From assembly GCA_039654915.1 (NCBI GenBank), contig CM077596.1:3286001-3350000 (forward strand): a stretch of DNA of 64,000 nt, in the 5' to 3' direction. Shown piece after piece: positions 10,823 to 23,829 of this stretch (its first letter is position 1; every line of letters starts with the position of its first letter). Position numbers and translations under genes: made by a program. The notes below the pieces were generated by a model that had not been told where the DNA came from, did no database searches, and saw only the letters and a program-made list of their open reading frames with translations. The stretch is from Aquilaria yunnanensis. Its lineage: Eukaryota; Streptophyta; Magnoliopsida; Malvales; Thymelaeaceae.

Positions 10823-13495
10823 TGTAAAGGGTCTCCAAGTACTTCCCCTAGTTTGGATGCTAAGGTAAGTAAATCCCATATTATTTTACTTAAATAAGTT
10901 TTATTAAGCAAGGAAAGCAAGCTAAGTAAAGTTAAGTTGAGCTCCAAAGTGTAATTGGCACCTAAAGGGAACAAGGGTAAAATGGTAATTTTGGCCCAAG
11001 TCAATGGTATGACTGTGATTTTAGAAAAACTAGGTTCCTACAGGTGTTTTGAGCTAACTAAGTTAAGACCATAAGTATTTTTAGCCATTTGAACCAAAAG
11101 TGAAAGTTAAGAAATAAAAATGCACCAAGTGAGAAATTGAGCTATTATGTCTTATAATGACTTAAGTTGCTTAAGGGCAAAGTATTTGGGTAAAAAAAAA
11201 AAACCTTTCTATGGTACCAATGAGTGATGGTGTAGGAAGATTTTAAGTGTCCTAGGTTAATCAAAGCTACGTTTAAGGGGCAAAGTGACAAGTAGAAGAG
11301 AAATGGGTTAAGTTGGAAAGGTTGGATTTATAATTAAGGAGATGGAACTATTCATCATTTCTCCATCCACCATTTTCATGGCTCTCTCCCTTGCATAGCT
11401 TTTTACCTCCAAACCTCTCAAATCACTTAAAAATCCATGAAATTTGAAGGTCCCAAAGCCATCTCAACAAGCCCTTAGCTCATTTTTTGTGTATTTGGTG
11501 CATTTGAAGTTGTTCTTGCAAGTTTTTGGTTCAAACCTTAAAGTAAGTATCTATGATCCTTATGGGTTAGTTCTAAGCTTGTTAAATGGTTATAAAAGGT
11601 CTTAATTCCATGTCTTTGTTGTCCAATTTGGTTGAACTCAAGCTTGGAACTCAAGGGAACTCCATTAAGCTCATATGTGCTTGTTGTTTACTTCTTGGTT
11701 TGAGGATGATTTTAGGTAAGGGATTTAAGTTAATTCAGGTCAAATAATGCATAAGAATGTAGTATTACATGTTGTAATGAAGTAGAAACAAGAATCATGT
11801 GAATTGGCTATGGGGAATGAAAGATTGATCAAGTTTCGTGCAAGATCGCACGTAGTCACCCAATGCTAGAAGGGCATTGGCGACGCATCTTCACGGCTAT
11901 GCTTAACAACAACGTGTTGTCAACAACTTCTCAGGAATCCCAAGAATTGATGCCTTTGGCAATGCATCACCAACAGCGTTGCCAGGGCCTAAATCCTTCG
12001 AGCTCGGGACACCTTAAGAATGTCTCAATCTTTCGGTTATCATCCCTAGTCCATTCTAAGATGGTCCGTAGCCTTGGTTTGGCCTAGGAATCATTCCTAA
12101 GTTAGGAATTATGCATTATTTAGGTAGTAGCTAAGTGATGTGGTTAAGGTAGGGTAAGAAATGGTGGCTAAGGGGGCTAAAGTGCTCAAATTGTTAAAGG
12201 AGCACTAAGGGTATTAAGGAAGGTTTTGGCTTCTTCATCAGCCCTGGTGGGAAGTTTTAGACCTTTGGGCTTTGAAGAAGAAACTTAAGAGGATCCTAAC
12301 CAAACCCTTATGGTTTGGTAAGCAAGCCAATAAGGAGTCCTAAACTAAGCTCCAAGAGCTTGGTAAGCTGGACCACACAAGGCAGCTAACAGGGGAAAAG
12401 ATGAGTAAGAGGGGAATAAGTGACGACTTGTTCTAAGTAGCTCATCAGAGGTGGGCAAGGGTTGAGTAAGTGATGAATTACTCTAAGGCACCAGTAAGAA
12501 GACTTTATGAGGTTAGTTAAGTGCTAAGAAAAGGTACGAAGGCCAACATCTAAATACCCTAGTCATATGAGCTCACTATAGTTTAGAGCACTGTTGGGTG
12601 CAATGAAGTCCTAAGTACATTTACATATGCATATTTCATCTATTCATCCAATCATCCATTATTTTCATTGTTTGTTGTTCGTACTCTTATTTATGGTTAT
12701 GTTGTTGGTTGCTTGTTTTGTTCTATATGCTATATATATATGCTTGTTGTGTGTTCCATGCTTACATTTGTTTCCCCCCTATAGGTGCTGAATTCCTTAC
12801 TAAGTACTTTAAAGTACTCACCCCTTAAGTGTTGTATAAATATTAAACAGGCTAGTTATGCTTAGCAGTTGATAAAGGATAGCTATTAAGGCTAAGTTTC
12901 ATTGGTTTAAAGGTACTACCTAGGTAGGAAACCTTACGTTTCTATGGTACTTATAGCATAAGCTAGTATTGACCAAAGTGTTTGTTTTTCAGTTTAAGGC
13001 TAAGTGAGTACAAGGAAAGTGTGGCTCATCACTTAAAGGTAGCTTGCTTGGGTGAAGAGCTAAGGATAGATCTTAGTAGATATATGTTGTTTCTTCTATG
13101 TGTATGGTATTTTCATACAAATAGAGTGCCTCTACTAGTGTTCATTGATGTGTATAACACTAGGGTTACATTTGGGTGCATATAAAATTGAGTTGTATGC
13201 AGATAGTTGTTACTTGAAGTTAGAGCAACTAAAGTTTTACATCTTAGCTTGTTTTAAATTGTGTTCCCATTAATTGTCATGGCACTATTTTTTATGTTTT
13301 AATTTATTGTTATCGCATAGTTAGGACGATGCATGCATATTTCTTATACAGGGTAGGCTAAGTAGTTAGTTTCACGTAATGATTTAAAATACTTCACGGG
13401 TAGTATCTTGCCAATTTTAACTTATATGGGATCATAGTTCCCACAAAGCCTACTAGTGTTAGCAAATCAGGGCACTGGGGCCCTGTTCCATGACA
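10823..13495 (+). repeat. Element A 5' LTR
   Basis: 2673 bp, TGTAAAGGGTCTCC to TTCCATGACA. Aligns throughout with 19447-22138 and, more distantly, with the LTRs of element D. Contains a perfect 16-bp palindrome at 12803-12818. Open frames inside it are chance. Confidence 0.88.
12803..12818. promoter_or_regulatory. Conserved LTR palindrome AGTACTTTAAAGTACT
   Basis: A perfect 16-bp palindrome. Its counterparts are at 21447-21464 (one-sided change), 33912-33929 and 60341-60358, each followed by cacc/catc and ttaagtg-like sequence. Conservation in diverged LTRs suggests a functional site, perhaps for RNA processing or protein binding. Confidence 0.5.
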
Positions 13496-13497
13496 GT

Positions 13498-13509
13498 TGG
13501 TATCAAAGC
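13498..13509 (+). other. Element A primer-binding site
   Basis: tggtatcaaagc, two bases after the LTR end, differs by one base from the initiator tRNA-Met site TGGTATCAGAGC. Confidence 0.8.
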
Positions 13510-16500
13510 AGGTCAATGGTCCTAGTAGAGGCAATAGGTGACTAAGATCTAAGTGTGTCCTTGTATTATGTATGGTTAGTACTACTTATAAGTATTCCTG
13601 GAGTTGTTGTCTGGCTTGGTTGCAGGTATATCGGCAGGAGCCCTATAAGGTTCTTGTATTTAGGCAAGGGACAAAGCAAAGGTCCAAGTGGCCTTATTAT
13701 GTTACCCATAGGGAAGGTGGCAATTTTGTTGTATAGTCCCAGTAGCGCTATGGTGCGAGTAGCCTAAGGGGCATGCCTAACCTTTGAAGAAGGGGAAACT
13801 GTGGTTAATATCTGAAGGGTAAGGGTTAAAGTATGTTATGGCCTACTAGTACACTGAGACCAAGAGAGGAATGCCCACCCTAAGGGCAGGGCTAGGGTTA
13901 ATAAAGTGTCTACAGTTATGTGGATAAGGACAGAATTCGAAGAGTAGTCAAAGAGCCCAAGGGTAAGGGCCAAGGAGTACTAAGTCACTAAAGGTGCACT
14001 AAGGCTAAGTAAACCATCATTACCCAAGGGCAACGCCAACATGGATACCAAGAAAGTAATAAACCATGAGGTATGGGCTAAGGTACAGTAGGACTATAAG
14101 TGCACCCGGGCCAAAAAGAAAACATCTCCACCCTAAGGTAAGTTATGGCGTGAAGTAAGAGCTTGGGTAAGGACCATTTAATTTGGAGTTGATGAAACCC
14201 AAAGAAGAACTAAGGAAGAACAACATAAACCAAAGAAGGGGCTATGTGCTAGGTGTTTGGAAACCAAGGTTAGTAAAGGACTAAGGGCATGAATATGCTC
14301 AAGGTTAAAGCCTCAACAAGGCTAAGCTCAAGAATGCCCCAATCACGGGGAAGCACCACCAGCACTCAAAGGCAACCAAGGAAACTTACTCGGACCAATT
14401 GGTTGGTCAAGAAGCCGACAACAGAAAGAAGTACCTTTAAGTTTACAGCATAGTGGTAAGTAGTTTTCTTGTTTAAACTGCTATGTCTGTGGTTGTGAAT
14501 AGCTTGCCTAGAAAGCTAAGTTTGTGAAGAAGTATGGGTATGTGAACCCATAAAGACTAAAAAGGGTAAGTTTTGATTAGACCCTTAGAATGGTCAAGGT
14601 TTTACCTAAAAGCTTAGGGGCAGCAGGTATGTAGGGACCTGTGGTTATGGTTTATTAAGTGAGCAACAATGCTTAGGATTAGTTGAAGGGCATAAGAGCT
14701 GACTTAACCATGTCAGTCATAAGTGACCCTTGGAAGTATCCTAAGTGTAACGGTGACTTGCATGGAGGAGTTGGTAAGTCATGCCATGAGTTGAGCTTTA
14801 TGTTGATTGAACTTGTACTTATGTTGTAAGGAGTATTTTATGCACTATTGGGACAATTTAAGGAAGGGCAACTCTAGGACAATTATGGCTGGTCTAATTC
14901 TGAGAAGTGTTGTACACTAGTCACTAAGGGTTACCAAGTAAGGCAAGATTGAATTCTCCAAGCACCCCGAACTAAGGTAAGAGGGCTTATAAAGTCAAGA
15001 GTTAATTGTAGGAACTTGAAGTTATTGGTGAAGAAAAAGTAAGTAGCACTTGAAGTTGTGAGTGAAGAAAAAGTAAGTAGTACCCTAAGGACTCATAGTA
15101 ATTGCGAGAAATCAGTTAAGCAAAGGTTAAGAACCATAACCCAAGATCCCAAAACTATGAAGTTGTCTTTAAAGATGTGGTTCCTTAAGGAGGGGAGCCC
15201 TTTGATTTTTCTAAGTTGGTCAAGGTTCAAGAGTTAACTTGAGCCTTAAAGACTAAAAGGGTAATATTCGGATCCCTAGGAAATTACAACCTGAGATGGT
15301 AATGCAAAGGGGAACCATGAAAGTACCATTAGTCAGGTGGCATTAAGGACAACCCAAGTGAGTTAAAAAGGAGTCATCCTAAATGGTATTAAAATCAGGA
15401 CCTAATAGCTGATAAGAACACCCACTGAGATAGAATAAAATCCAAGTAGTAGACTTATGCCTAGTATTATTGTTATGGTCTATGTTGACCTAAGGTTGCT
15501 CATGAAGAGTAAAAGTGATTTAAGCAATGTTCTCAACTATTTGGGAGTTAAACCATTTAAGATAGTGGGGCTCATTGTAAGTTCGAATGAGCTAAGAAAG
15601 CTTTGAACTAAAAGATTAAGAGTGCGGACCTAAGTTAACATAAAAGTTCGTAAGAAAAAGGATCCGAAGGTCCAAAGTGTACCCCAATATGGAAGGGTCC
15701 CGAATGAAATAAAAAGAATCGACACTGGTTTTGATGGGTGTAAATATCGAGCTAAGGTCTTAATGTTAGTGTTGTGCCCAAAAGCCAATCATGAGATGAT
15801 TGTATTTTTTGCACATTGAGTCATGATATTTTATTAAGGCATTAATCTAGCAATTATGTTTGTTGTTTTGTTTCTGTGTAACGTAATAAACATAATTGTA
15901 ACCCTAGAATAATGATATTCTTAAACATCCCTGGTCTAGTATTATTGTGGAGCGGGTTGCAATAATACATAACGACTAACATATGTGGAGACTAATATGA
16001 GATATATAGTCTACATATGGGTACAAGTTGGAGAACTTGTGTACTGGACCGACCCACCATGAGAACACTACATGGATCGTTATATGAGTGTCATAAGTGA
16101 TTCTCATAGTGATCATGGTATATGTAGTCCTTCAACCTAAGATCATCAAGGTTTCCTACATGTGAGTCACATGCTTTGATACTTCCTTTTGTTGCTCGTA
16201 ACTGAGCAAACTTGAAGGAGGTCATTGGGTATGTCACATATCATCCAGAGGGATTTGTATGATCAAGATGGGATTTGTCCCTCCTATGTAATGGGAGTGA
16301 TATCTTCAGGCCCCTTGATAGAGTAAGACTTAGAAAAATGCATGGCCATGCTCGGATGAGTTGATATATGATATCAATGTCATCAGTTTAAGTTGGTCTA
16401 CTCGGTAATCAAGAAACCAAAGATTGGGCTATACGAGAGTGACACATTCCATGTCTCGTGCTTAGTCTTGATATCTTAGACAAAGGGACAATGGCATATA

Positions 16501-19433
16501 TCGGTAATGATCATAAAGGTTTAGTTGAATCACCGACAATCTTGTCACTTGGGTAGCAATGATGTGTTGCTAGACACCGTTAATTGCTTATGATCATAAA
16601 TGTGATTTATGATCATTGCCAACATGGTAAGAGCCTATTGGGTCACACACATAGAGCTATTTGGATGATTAGAGTGCATGGGCTAATAATTTGGGTTTTG
16701 GTTTCACAATAATTTCGTATTAATAGTGGGCCCAATAGTTCAGCCATTATTAAGCCTGAAATTAAAGCCTAATTGGATTAGGGCTTTGAAACCCATTAGG
16801 CCTAGAAGTTGAGTCTCACTATAAATACAACTTTTAGTGAGAAATTCGCAGCTTCTTGCCCTAGCCTCCCAAAAGGACAGTCGCACTCTTTTCTGGCAAT
16901 TCCTTGGAGGACGCAAGCTAGCGCTGCGAGCGCAAGAGAAACGCATCTGCCGGGACGTGGTGGAAGCGTGGTGATCTGGAGAGGCTCGTGTGGATACCAT
17001 AAAGAGCATGAACACGACAACTGTTCAGGTTTTGTGATTCGACTCTACAGTTGGGTGAGAGATCTCAACCAAAAATTAGGTATGAAAATTTTTGAACACC
17101 CGATTTACCCTGTTTCACTTGGATCCTGGAAGGTTTCGGTTAAATTCCGCTGCGCTATTTGGCTCCCGAAACTCAACACTTAAATATAGAGAAGCTCAAG
17201 ATGGAGCTAAGTGCGAGCTGAAGATGGAGCTAAGTGCAAGCTGAGGAAATATCCTTACTAGTGGGATTCAAGGCAACTGAAAGTTGAGGTTGTTAGAAAA
17301 TTTAGTAAGTTTTCTAAGCCTAAGAAGTTTCTGGGATTCTTTATTTTCTTAAGGGGTAAGTAGTTACTTAAGTAGTTTAAGAGTTTAAGTGTGGTCAGCC
17401 GATGAATAAGAAAGACTCTTGAACAAGCAGGTGACTAAGAAAAGAACTAAAACCTTAAGGTAAGATTTTTGAAGCTAAGGTAGCTGGAATTACTTAATGA
17501 GTCCCTAAGGTTGAGCTGCTAAATGATGGCGTTAAATCACTAAGAGCACATGAGAATGGCTCATAATAAAGGTTCTAAAAAATCTTAGTGTGTGAAGAGA
17601 CTTCAAGTGCCTAAGTGAAATATTGGCCAAAAAAGTGCCAAGTGAGACTTCCTCGGGTATAAGGAGATTGCAAGCCTCAATCGAGCCTGAGGGTGCACAT
17701 ATTGTGGGCTATGGGTGTGTAAATCACACTAAGTAGCCATAGTGTTTAATGCATAAAGATGGGCTAATGAAGCGACAATCTCAGAACATGCCTAAGTATC
17801 AGGAAGCAAGTTATAGGTACCAAAGTAACGTCAAATAATGCATAGGTTTTGTAAGTCTCATTCAAACACAATTGTATGTTGGGAGCACTTATGGGTAGTA
17901 GTGAGGTTGTGTTAACCCTATGGGTTTGAGGTGTTTAGGAAGACCCTTATGGATTCCATAGGAAACCAAAATAAGTATGAGGGAAAATGTCAAATGCTAA
18001 GTTAGAATCAAGCAAATTGAGATTCCTAAGAAGGCCAAGCGTAAGGAATAAGTTGTGGGACTCAAACTGTACCCAAGCATAAAAGCTAAAAAAGGACCAT
18101 GAAAGGCTGAACACCAAGGACCCCAAGGGCTTCCTAAGAAAAGTTAAGAAACGTCATGGAGCCTAAAAGAACTCAATGCCAAGTATATACCCAAGGTGGC
18201 CAAGTGATCAAGCCAAGGCCTAAGGGTCATGCTAGTGACATGTTGGGTAGTGTGAGGTATTTAAAGCACCTAAGCAAGTTGATTAATGGTGCTAAAGATT
18301 AGTCTTGAGTAATTTGAAAATACCTAAGAAAAGGCTACAATGACCTAGGATACCCCACCACTAGAGAAGACCAAGCTAATTAAGGAATGACTCCTAGGTA
18401 ATAAAGAGTAAATGAACCTGTTAAGGGCGCCTTAAGAATTAAAGGCCAATAAATGGCTAAGTGACCAAGAGTAGTCAATGACCTAAGCATGTTGAGTGAT
18501 TACTTAGAAGAGTCAAGTATTGGAGAATTGGCTAGTCTGTATTACTCCCAAGGACACCTGAAAGAATGAGAAGTCTATGTGGATTAAGGCGCCTATACCA
18601 TGCTCAACGGTGTCAAACTTCTAAGTGCCTAAAGTGGCTAGGGAAACCCTAATGTGGTATGTATGAATAACTACCTTAGAAAACTAAGGGTGAGTCACCA
18701 CAAAAGGATACTATACTTAGGGTGTTAAAGTGTAATGATGCCAAAGGATAAGTTATTATGAGAAATATGTGCTAATGACATCGAAGAGTGACAAGATTAA
18801 AGATGTACTTAAGAATTGGCTTGAGAGCCTAAGTTAGGTGTAAGAGTTGTTATGTCAAAAAATGTGTCCTGAATACTAAGGGGCACTAGGTGGCAATAAA
18901 ATGTTGATGTACCCAAGGTGGCATAAATGCCTAATATGGCTGGAAGCATTGCCAAGTTGAATTGTTTCAAGAGAGCTAAGTAGTGGTGGCCAACAAACAC
19001 TTACCTAGGGCTTGAAAGCCTAATTGAGGTGTAAGTTTGTGATAAGTCCCTCCAACGATAAAGACTTAAAATAGGAGATTAAGTATTCCTAAAAGTACCC
19101 CAATGAGAAGAGTAGCCGAAAGGAGCAAGTTAGCTCCAAGTTACATGGGCTTAAGTGAAAGTTAGGAATATGGGGATGTGCTTTGTGAACCAAGGCAAAG
19201 TGTCCACCCTATAAGTAATGACTGCATGGAGAGGTCTCTTAAGAGTACCTTAAGAAGTTTCTTGAACGACAAGTCAATAAGCTAAGAATATTAAATGAGC
19301 TTGTGGTTAAAGAGCTATGGGCAACCATAGTAAGGAAAAGATCACGAGTAAGAAAACTGAGCAGGATGCAAAAGGATTTTTATCCAAGTGTTGTGCTCAG
19401 TTAAAAATTCAAATTTGGAGGACCAAATTTTTT
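13510..19433 (+). other. Element A interior, non-coding
   Basis: About 4.5 kb (excluding the solo LTR at 15764-17178) rich in ctaag, taagg and ggtaag words, with stops in all frames. It is homologous to 34610-35224 plus 55288-58355 in element D, for example gagatttaggt-free segments such as aaaggttaaggaccataac-like blocks and the shared 3' block agcaggatg...ccaagtgttgtgctc. A 34-bp tandem repeat (acttgaagtt...gtaagtag) lies at 15014-15081. No retroviral domain is recognisable, in contrast to element C, where decayed motifs can still be read. Confidence 0.7.
15764..17178 (+). mobile_element. Solo copia LTR of the element E family
   Basis: 1415 bp from TGTTAGTGTTGTGCCC to GAAACTCAACA, with perfect target duplications CTTAA at 15759-15763 and 17179-17183. 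The homologous interior of element D has a single CTTAA (56908-56912) with continuous flanks, which is the empty site. The sequence matches both LTRs of E in opposite orientation, including aaaagccaatcatgagatg near the start and the ctcactataaatac TATA region (16820-16827). A GC-rich block at about 16850-17000 is part of the LTR. No internal sequence remains. Confidence 0.92.
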
Positions 19434-19446
19434 AAGGAGGGGAAAA
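19434..19446 (+). other. Element A polypurine tract
   Basis: aaggaggggaaaa directly before the 3' LTR. The 20 bases starting at 19411 (aaatttggaggaccaaattt) are identical to 46188-46207 in element G, where they encode the C-terminal end of pol. Confidence 0.8.
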
Positions 19447-22138
19447 TGTAAAGGTTCTCCAAGTACTTCCCCAAGTTTAGATGATAAGGTAAGTAAATCC
19501 CATTTTATTTTCCTCAAATAAGTTTTATTAAGCAACGAAAACAAGCCAAAAAAGGTCAAGATGAGTTTCAAAGTGCAATTGGCACCTAAAAGGTAACAAG
19601 GACAAAATGGTAATTTTGGCCCAAGTTAGTGGCATGACCATAATTTCAACGAAATTAGGTTCATGCAGGTGTTTTGAGCTAAATAAGTTAAGACCATAAA
19701 TATTTCTAGCCATTTGAACTAAAAGTGAAAGTTAAGGAATAAAAATGCACCAAGTAAGAAATTGAGCTATTATATCTTATAATGGCTTAAGTGGCTTAAG
19801 GGCAAAGTATTTGGGTAAAAAAAAAACTTATTATAGGGCCAAGGAGTGATGCTGTAGGAAGAGTTTAAGTGGCCTAGGTGAATCAAAACTAAGTTCAAGA
19901 AGGGCTAAAGTGACAAGTAGATCAGAAAATGAGCTAAGTTGGAGTGGTTGGCTTTATAATTGAAGGAGATGAAACAATTCACCATCTCCTCCATCCACCA
20001 TTTTTGTGGCTTTCTCCCCTGCATATCTCTCCACCTCCAAACTTCTTAAATCACCCAAAATTTCATGAAATTTGAAGATCCCAGAGCAATCCCAACAAGC
20101 CCTTAGCTCATTTTTTGTGTGTTTAGTGCATTTGAAGTTCTTCTTACAAGTTTTCGTTCAAACCCTAAGGTAAGCATCTATGATCCTTATGGGTTAGTTC
20201 TAAGCTTGTTAAATGGTTAGAAATGGTCTTAATTTCATGTGCTTGGTGTCCAATTTGGTTGAACTCAAGCTTGGAACTCAAATGAACTCCATTGAGCTCA
20301 TGTGTGCTTGTTGCTTAATTCTTGCTTTGATGATGAATTGAGGTGAAGGATTTATGTTAATTCAACTCAAATAATGCATAAGAATATAGCATTACATCTT
20401 GGAATGATGTAGAAACATGACCAATGTGAATTGGCTTTGGGATTGAAAGATTGAACAAATTTCATGCAAGATTGTACGCAGTCATGCAATCCTAGAAGGG
20501 CATTGGCAACGCGAAATGGTGACCCGTCTTCACGGTGATGCTTAATGGCAACATGTTGCCAACAACTTCTTAGGAATCTTGAGAATTGATGCCTTTGGCA
20601 AAGCTCGCCAAGGCCCAAGTCCCTCAAGCTCATGGCTCCTAAAAAATGTCTCAATTTTTCAGTTATCATCCCTAGGCCATTCTAAGATGGTCCGTAGCCT
20701 CGGTTGGGTCTAGTACTCATTCCTAAGTTAGGAATTATGCATTATTTAGGTGGTTTCTAAGTGATGTGGTTAAGGTAGGGTAAAGAATGATGGCTAATGA
20801 GGTTAAAGTGCTCAAGTTGTTAAAGGAGCACTAAGGGGATTAAGGCGGATTTTGGCTTCTTCATTGGCCCAAGTGGAAAATTTTAGAACTTTGGGCAATG
20901 AAGAGGAAACCTAAGAGGTCCCTAATCAAACCTTATGGTTTGGTAAGCAAGCCACTAAGAAGCCCTAAACTAAGCTCTAAGAACTTGGTAAGTTGGACCA
21001 CATAAGGTAGCTACCTTGCACAATAAGTGAAAGGAAAGAGATAGGTAAGAAGGGAGTAAGTAATGGCTTACTCTAAGTAGCTCGTTAGAGGTGGGCAAGG
21101 GTTGAGTAAGTGATGAGTTACTGTAAGGCACCCGTAAGAGAACTTCATGGGGTTGGTTAAGTGCTATCAAAGGATACGAGGGCCCATATCCAAGTATCCC
21201 TACTGTATGAGCTCACGACAGTTTAGAGCACCTTTAGGTGTAAAGAAACCCTAAGTGCATTTGTATATGCATATTTAATCCATTCATCCATCCATCTATC
21301 CATTATTTGCATTGTTTGTTGCTCTTATTCTTGTTTCTAGTTGTGTTGTTGGTTTTTTATTTTGTTCTATATGTTATATATATATATGCTCATTGCGCTT
21401 TACATGCTTGCATTTGTTTCCTCTTGCAGGTGCCAAATCCATTACTGAGTACTCTAAAGTACTCATCGCTTAAGTGTTGTGCAGGTATTAAGCAAGCTAG
21501 TTAGGTTTAACAGTTGGCAAGGGGCGGCTGTTAATGCTAAGTTTCATTGGTTTAAAGGTACTCCCCAAGTAAGAAACCTTACATTTCTAAGGTACTTATA
21601 GCATAAACTAGTACTGACCAAAGTGTTTGCTTTTCAGTTTAAGGCAAAGTGAGTACAAGAAAAGTGTGGCTCATCACTTGAAGCTAGCTTGCTTGGGTGA
21701 AAAGCTAAGGATAGATCTTAGTACATATATGTTGCTTCTTCTATGTATGGCATTTTCATACAAATAGATTGCCTTTACTAGTGTTAATAGGTGTGTATAA
21801 CACTAGGGTTACATTTGGGTGCAAATAAGATTAAGATATATGCACATAGTTGTTACTTGAAGTTAAAGCAACTAAAGTTTTACATCTTTGATTGTTTTAA
21901 ATTGTGTTTTCATTAATTGCTGTGACACTATTTTTGATGTTTCAATTTATTGTTATCACATAACCAAGACAATGCATGCATATTTCCTATGTAGGGTAGG
22001 CTAAGTAACTAGTTGGACGTAATGATTTAAAATACTTCACGAGTAATAACTAACCAATTGTAACCTAAGAGGGATTATACTTCTCAAAGAGCCTACCAAT
22101 ATTAGCAATTTAGGGCATTGATGCCTTGTTCCACCATA
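19447..22138 (+). repeat. Element A 3' LTR
   Basis: 2692 bp beginning TGTAAAGGTTCTCC. The terminal CA has decayed to TA. Followed by ATGCT, the right target duplication. Confidence 0.88.
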
Positions 22139-22143
22139 ATGCT

Positions 22144-23487
22144 TAAGGCCGACAAACTCACTAGCAACATGATTAAGGTAAAAAACAACTATTAGTGGCA
22201 TGCTAGGGTCGTAACAAACTACTATAAGCTACCTGATAAATGATTAGGTATGTAAATGCTAAACGCCTAACTGGGGAAAGAATTTAAGAGAGAGGAGACG
22301 GACATTTAGCATAAATGCTCTTAAAAAAGATATCATTGATTGCCATGTCATTATGCAAAGCTAAACCAAAATAAAGAGATTAAAGTTATAGGATGCACTA
22401 GAATCATGACACTCTACTAAAAAGGTTTAAAATAAAATGAGTTATGGTCATGCATCAATTAGTTGTTGTATATAATTGATGTCTGTCATACACGAAACTA
22501 CATTAAGTGAATGATTTGAAGAGTAAGATAAAGCATGAAGATGCATGGTTGGCGGTAGACCATATCTACATAACCTGGCAAGCCAAAAATTTAGAAAAGT
22601 GGTTCAGAACAGAAAATGCAAACCCCGAGAGGCATGTTAGGTGGTAGTGGACCATCCCTAGTCATGACCCATTATTGATATGGGATTTGGAGATATGATT
22701 TGTGCACTATTTGACTATAGTTGGCGGCGGACCATTCTTATGGTTGACATCACGAGATGCTCTACCTCAGTGTAGGTATCCCTAGTGGCAATGCCTAAGA
22801 GTTATCCCAAAAGTAGGCGATGTACACATTCACTACCCAAGGTTCATCTGACGACATTCAAGTATTACATTAAATGAATTGATCAATGCAATATAATTTA
22901 GTCAATAAAAAGAATTATGCATATGAATATTAATTCAAGCGTGCTGGTAAGACTTTAGAGTTGTTGTTATGATGTTATATGAAATTGTTCTTTGATTAAA
23001 TTACTAAAACTAAGAGTTTATTATTCTATTTGTTGTTTGTTGATAGAATATTGGGACTCATGAAATGGGCCTGATACTTCCCTCTTGCTTAGCAAGTGGT
23101 GCTCACCCCTCATTCAAATAATTTTTCCTTAGATGAGTATTATGAGGAGATGGAGTACATTTAACCATATGACAAGATTCAAGATGTAGAGCAAACTGAT
23201 TGTAGGCACATTGTAGCCCTTTGAGGTTGGGATTAGATTTTTAATTTGTGTTATTTGAAAAAATATGGATTGTTGAAATTAGGACATTATTCTTCTTTTG
23301 GTTTTCTTGAGATTATCATTTAATTATTCTGATTTAGTTTAGTACTTTTATTAACCAGAAAAATAATTTTTTTTAAAAGAATATTGTTACCTCATATTTC
23401 TTAAATTATTTTAATTAATTGGCTATTAACTTTGAAAAATTAAAATATTTTTTTCAAATTAAGATTCATAAAATTGAAGGTGTTATA
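22144..23487 (+). repeat. Element C 5' LTR, second part
   Basis: Continues the C LTR after element A. It aligns with about 30871-31845 of the 3' LTR (shared ggcatgctaggg, aaactactataag, cactagaatcatgacactct, ttcataaaattga). It holds about 350 bp near 22430-22810 that the 3' copy lacks. Ends ggtgttata. Confidence 0.8.
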
Positions 23488-23490
23488 ATT

Positions 23491-23502
23491 TGGTATCAGA
23501 GC
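23491..23502 (+). other. Element C primer-binding site
   Basis: tggtatcagagc, a perfect complement of the initiator tRNA-Met 3' end, three bases after the LTR end. Confidence 0.9.
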
Positions 23503-23829
23503 CCAATTTGAGGAAAGCAGTGACCTCACTCGGTAAATATGCTTATTTGTTTGTTTGCCTAAATTAAAGACCTTTAATAAGTTTGGGAAGTTTCTATAAT
23601 TGAGTATAAAATATTAGCAAGGTTAGAAGAAAAAAACAACTTGGCTTTTATTAAGGGAACTCATAAAACAATACACCAATTAATTTAATGACTTAAATGA
23701 GAAAAAAGATACTTAGAGCCCCAACTAGCATTGTAAGTTAAAAATTATTTCCAAAATTGTTTGTCTGCAATGGACTAAATCTTCTTCTATTTAGGGTATA
23801 GACCTACATGAGTATCCTACCCATTTGGT

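Larger units (their letters stand above)
10823..22138 (+). mobile_element. Element A: non-coding Tekay-like LTR element (LARD type)
   Basis: Two LTRs (10823-13495 and 19447-22138) begin TGTAAAGG. They flank an interior with a tRNA-Met primer site at one end and a polypurine tract at the other. The target duplication ATGCT is perfect (10818-10822 and 22139-22143). The interior, about 4.5 kb without its nested solo LTR, has no gag-pol frame or recognisable pol motif in any frame. The homologous interior of element D is equally non-coding. LTR pairs are roughly 85-90% identical by eye, so the insertion is old. It sits inside the 5' LTR of C; the 3' LTR of C shows the empty site near 30866. Confidence 0.85.

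Noticed and set aside
16809..17183. 124-codon frame and the overlapping minus-strand frames
   Set aside because: It is contained in the solo copia LTR and runs through its target duplication; similar chance frames occur in the E LTRs.
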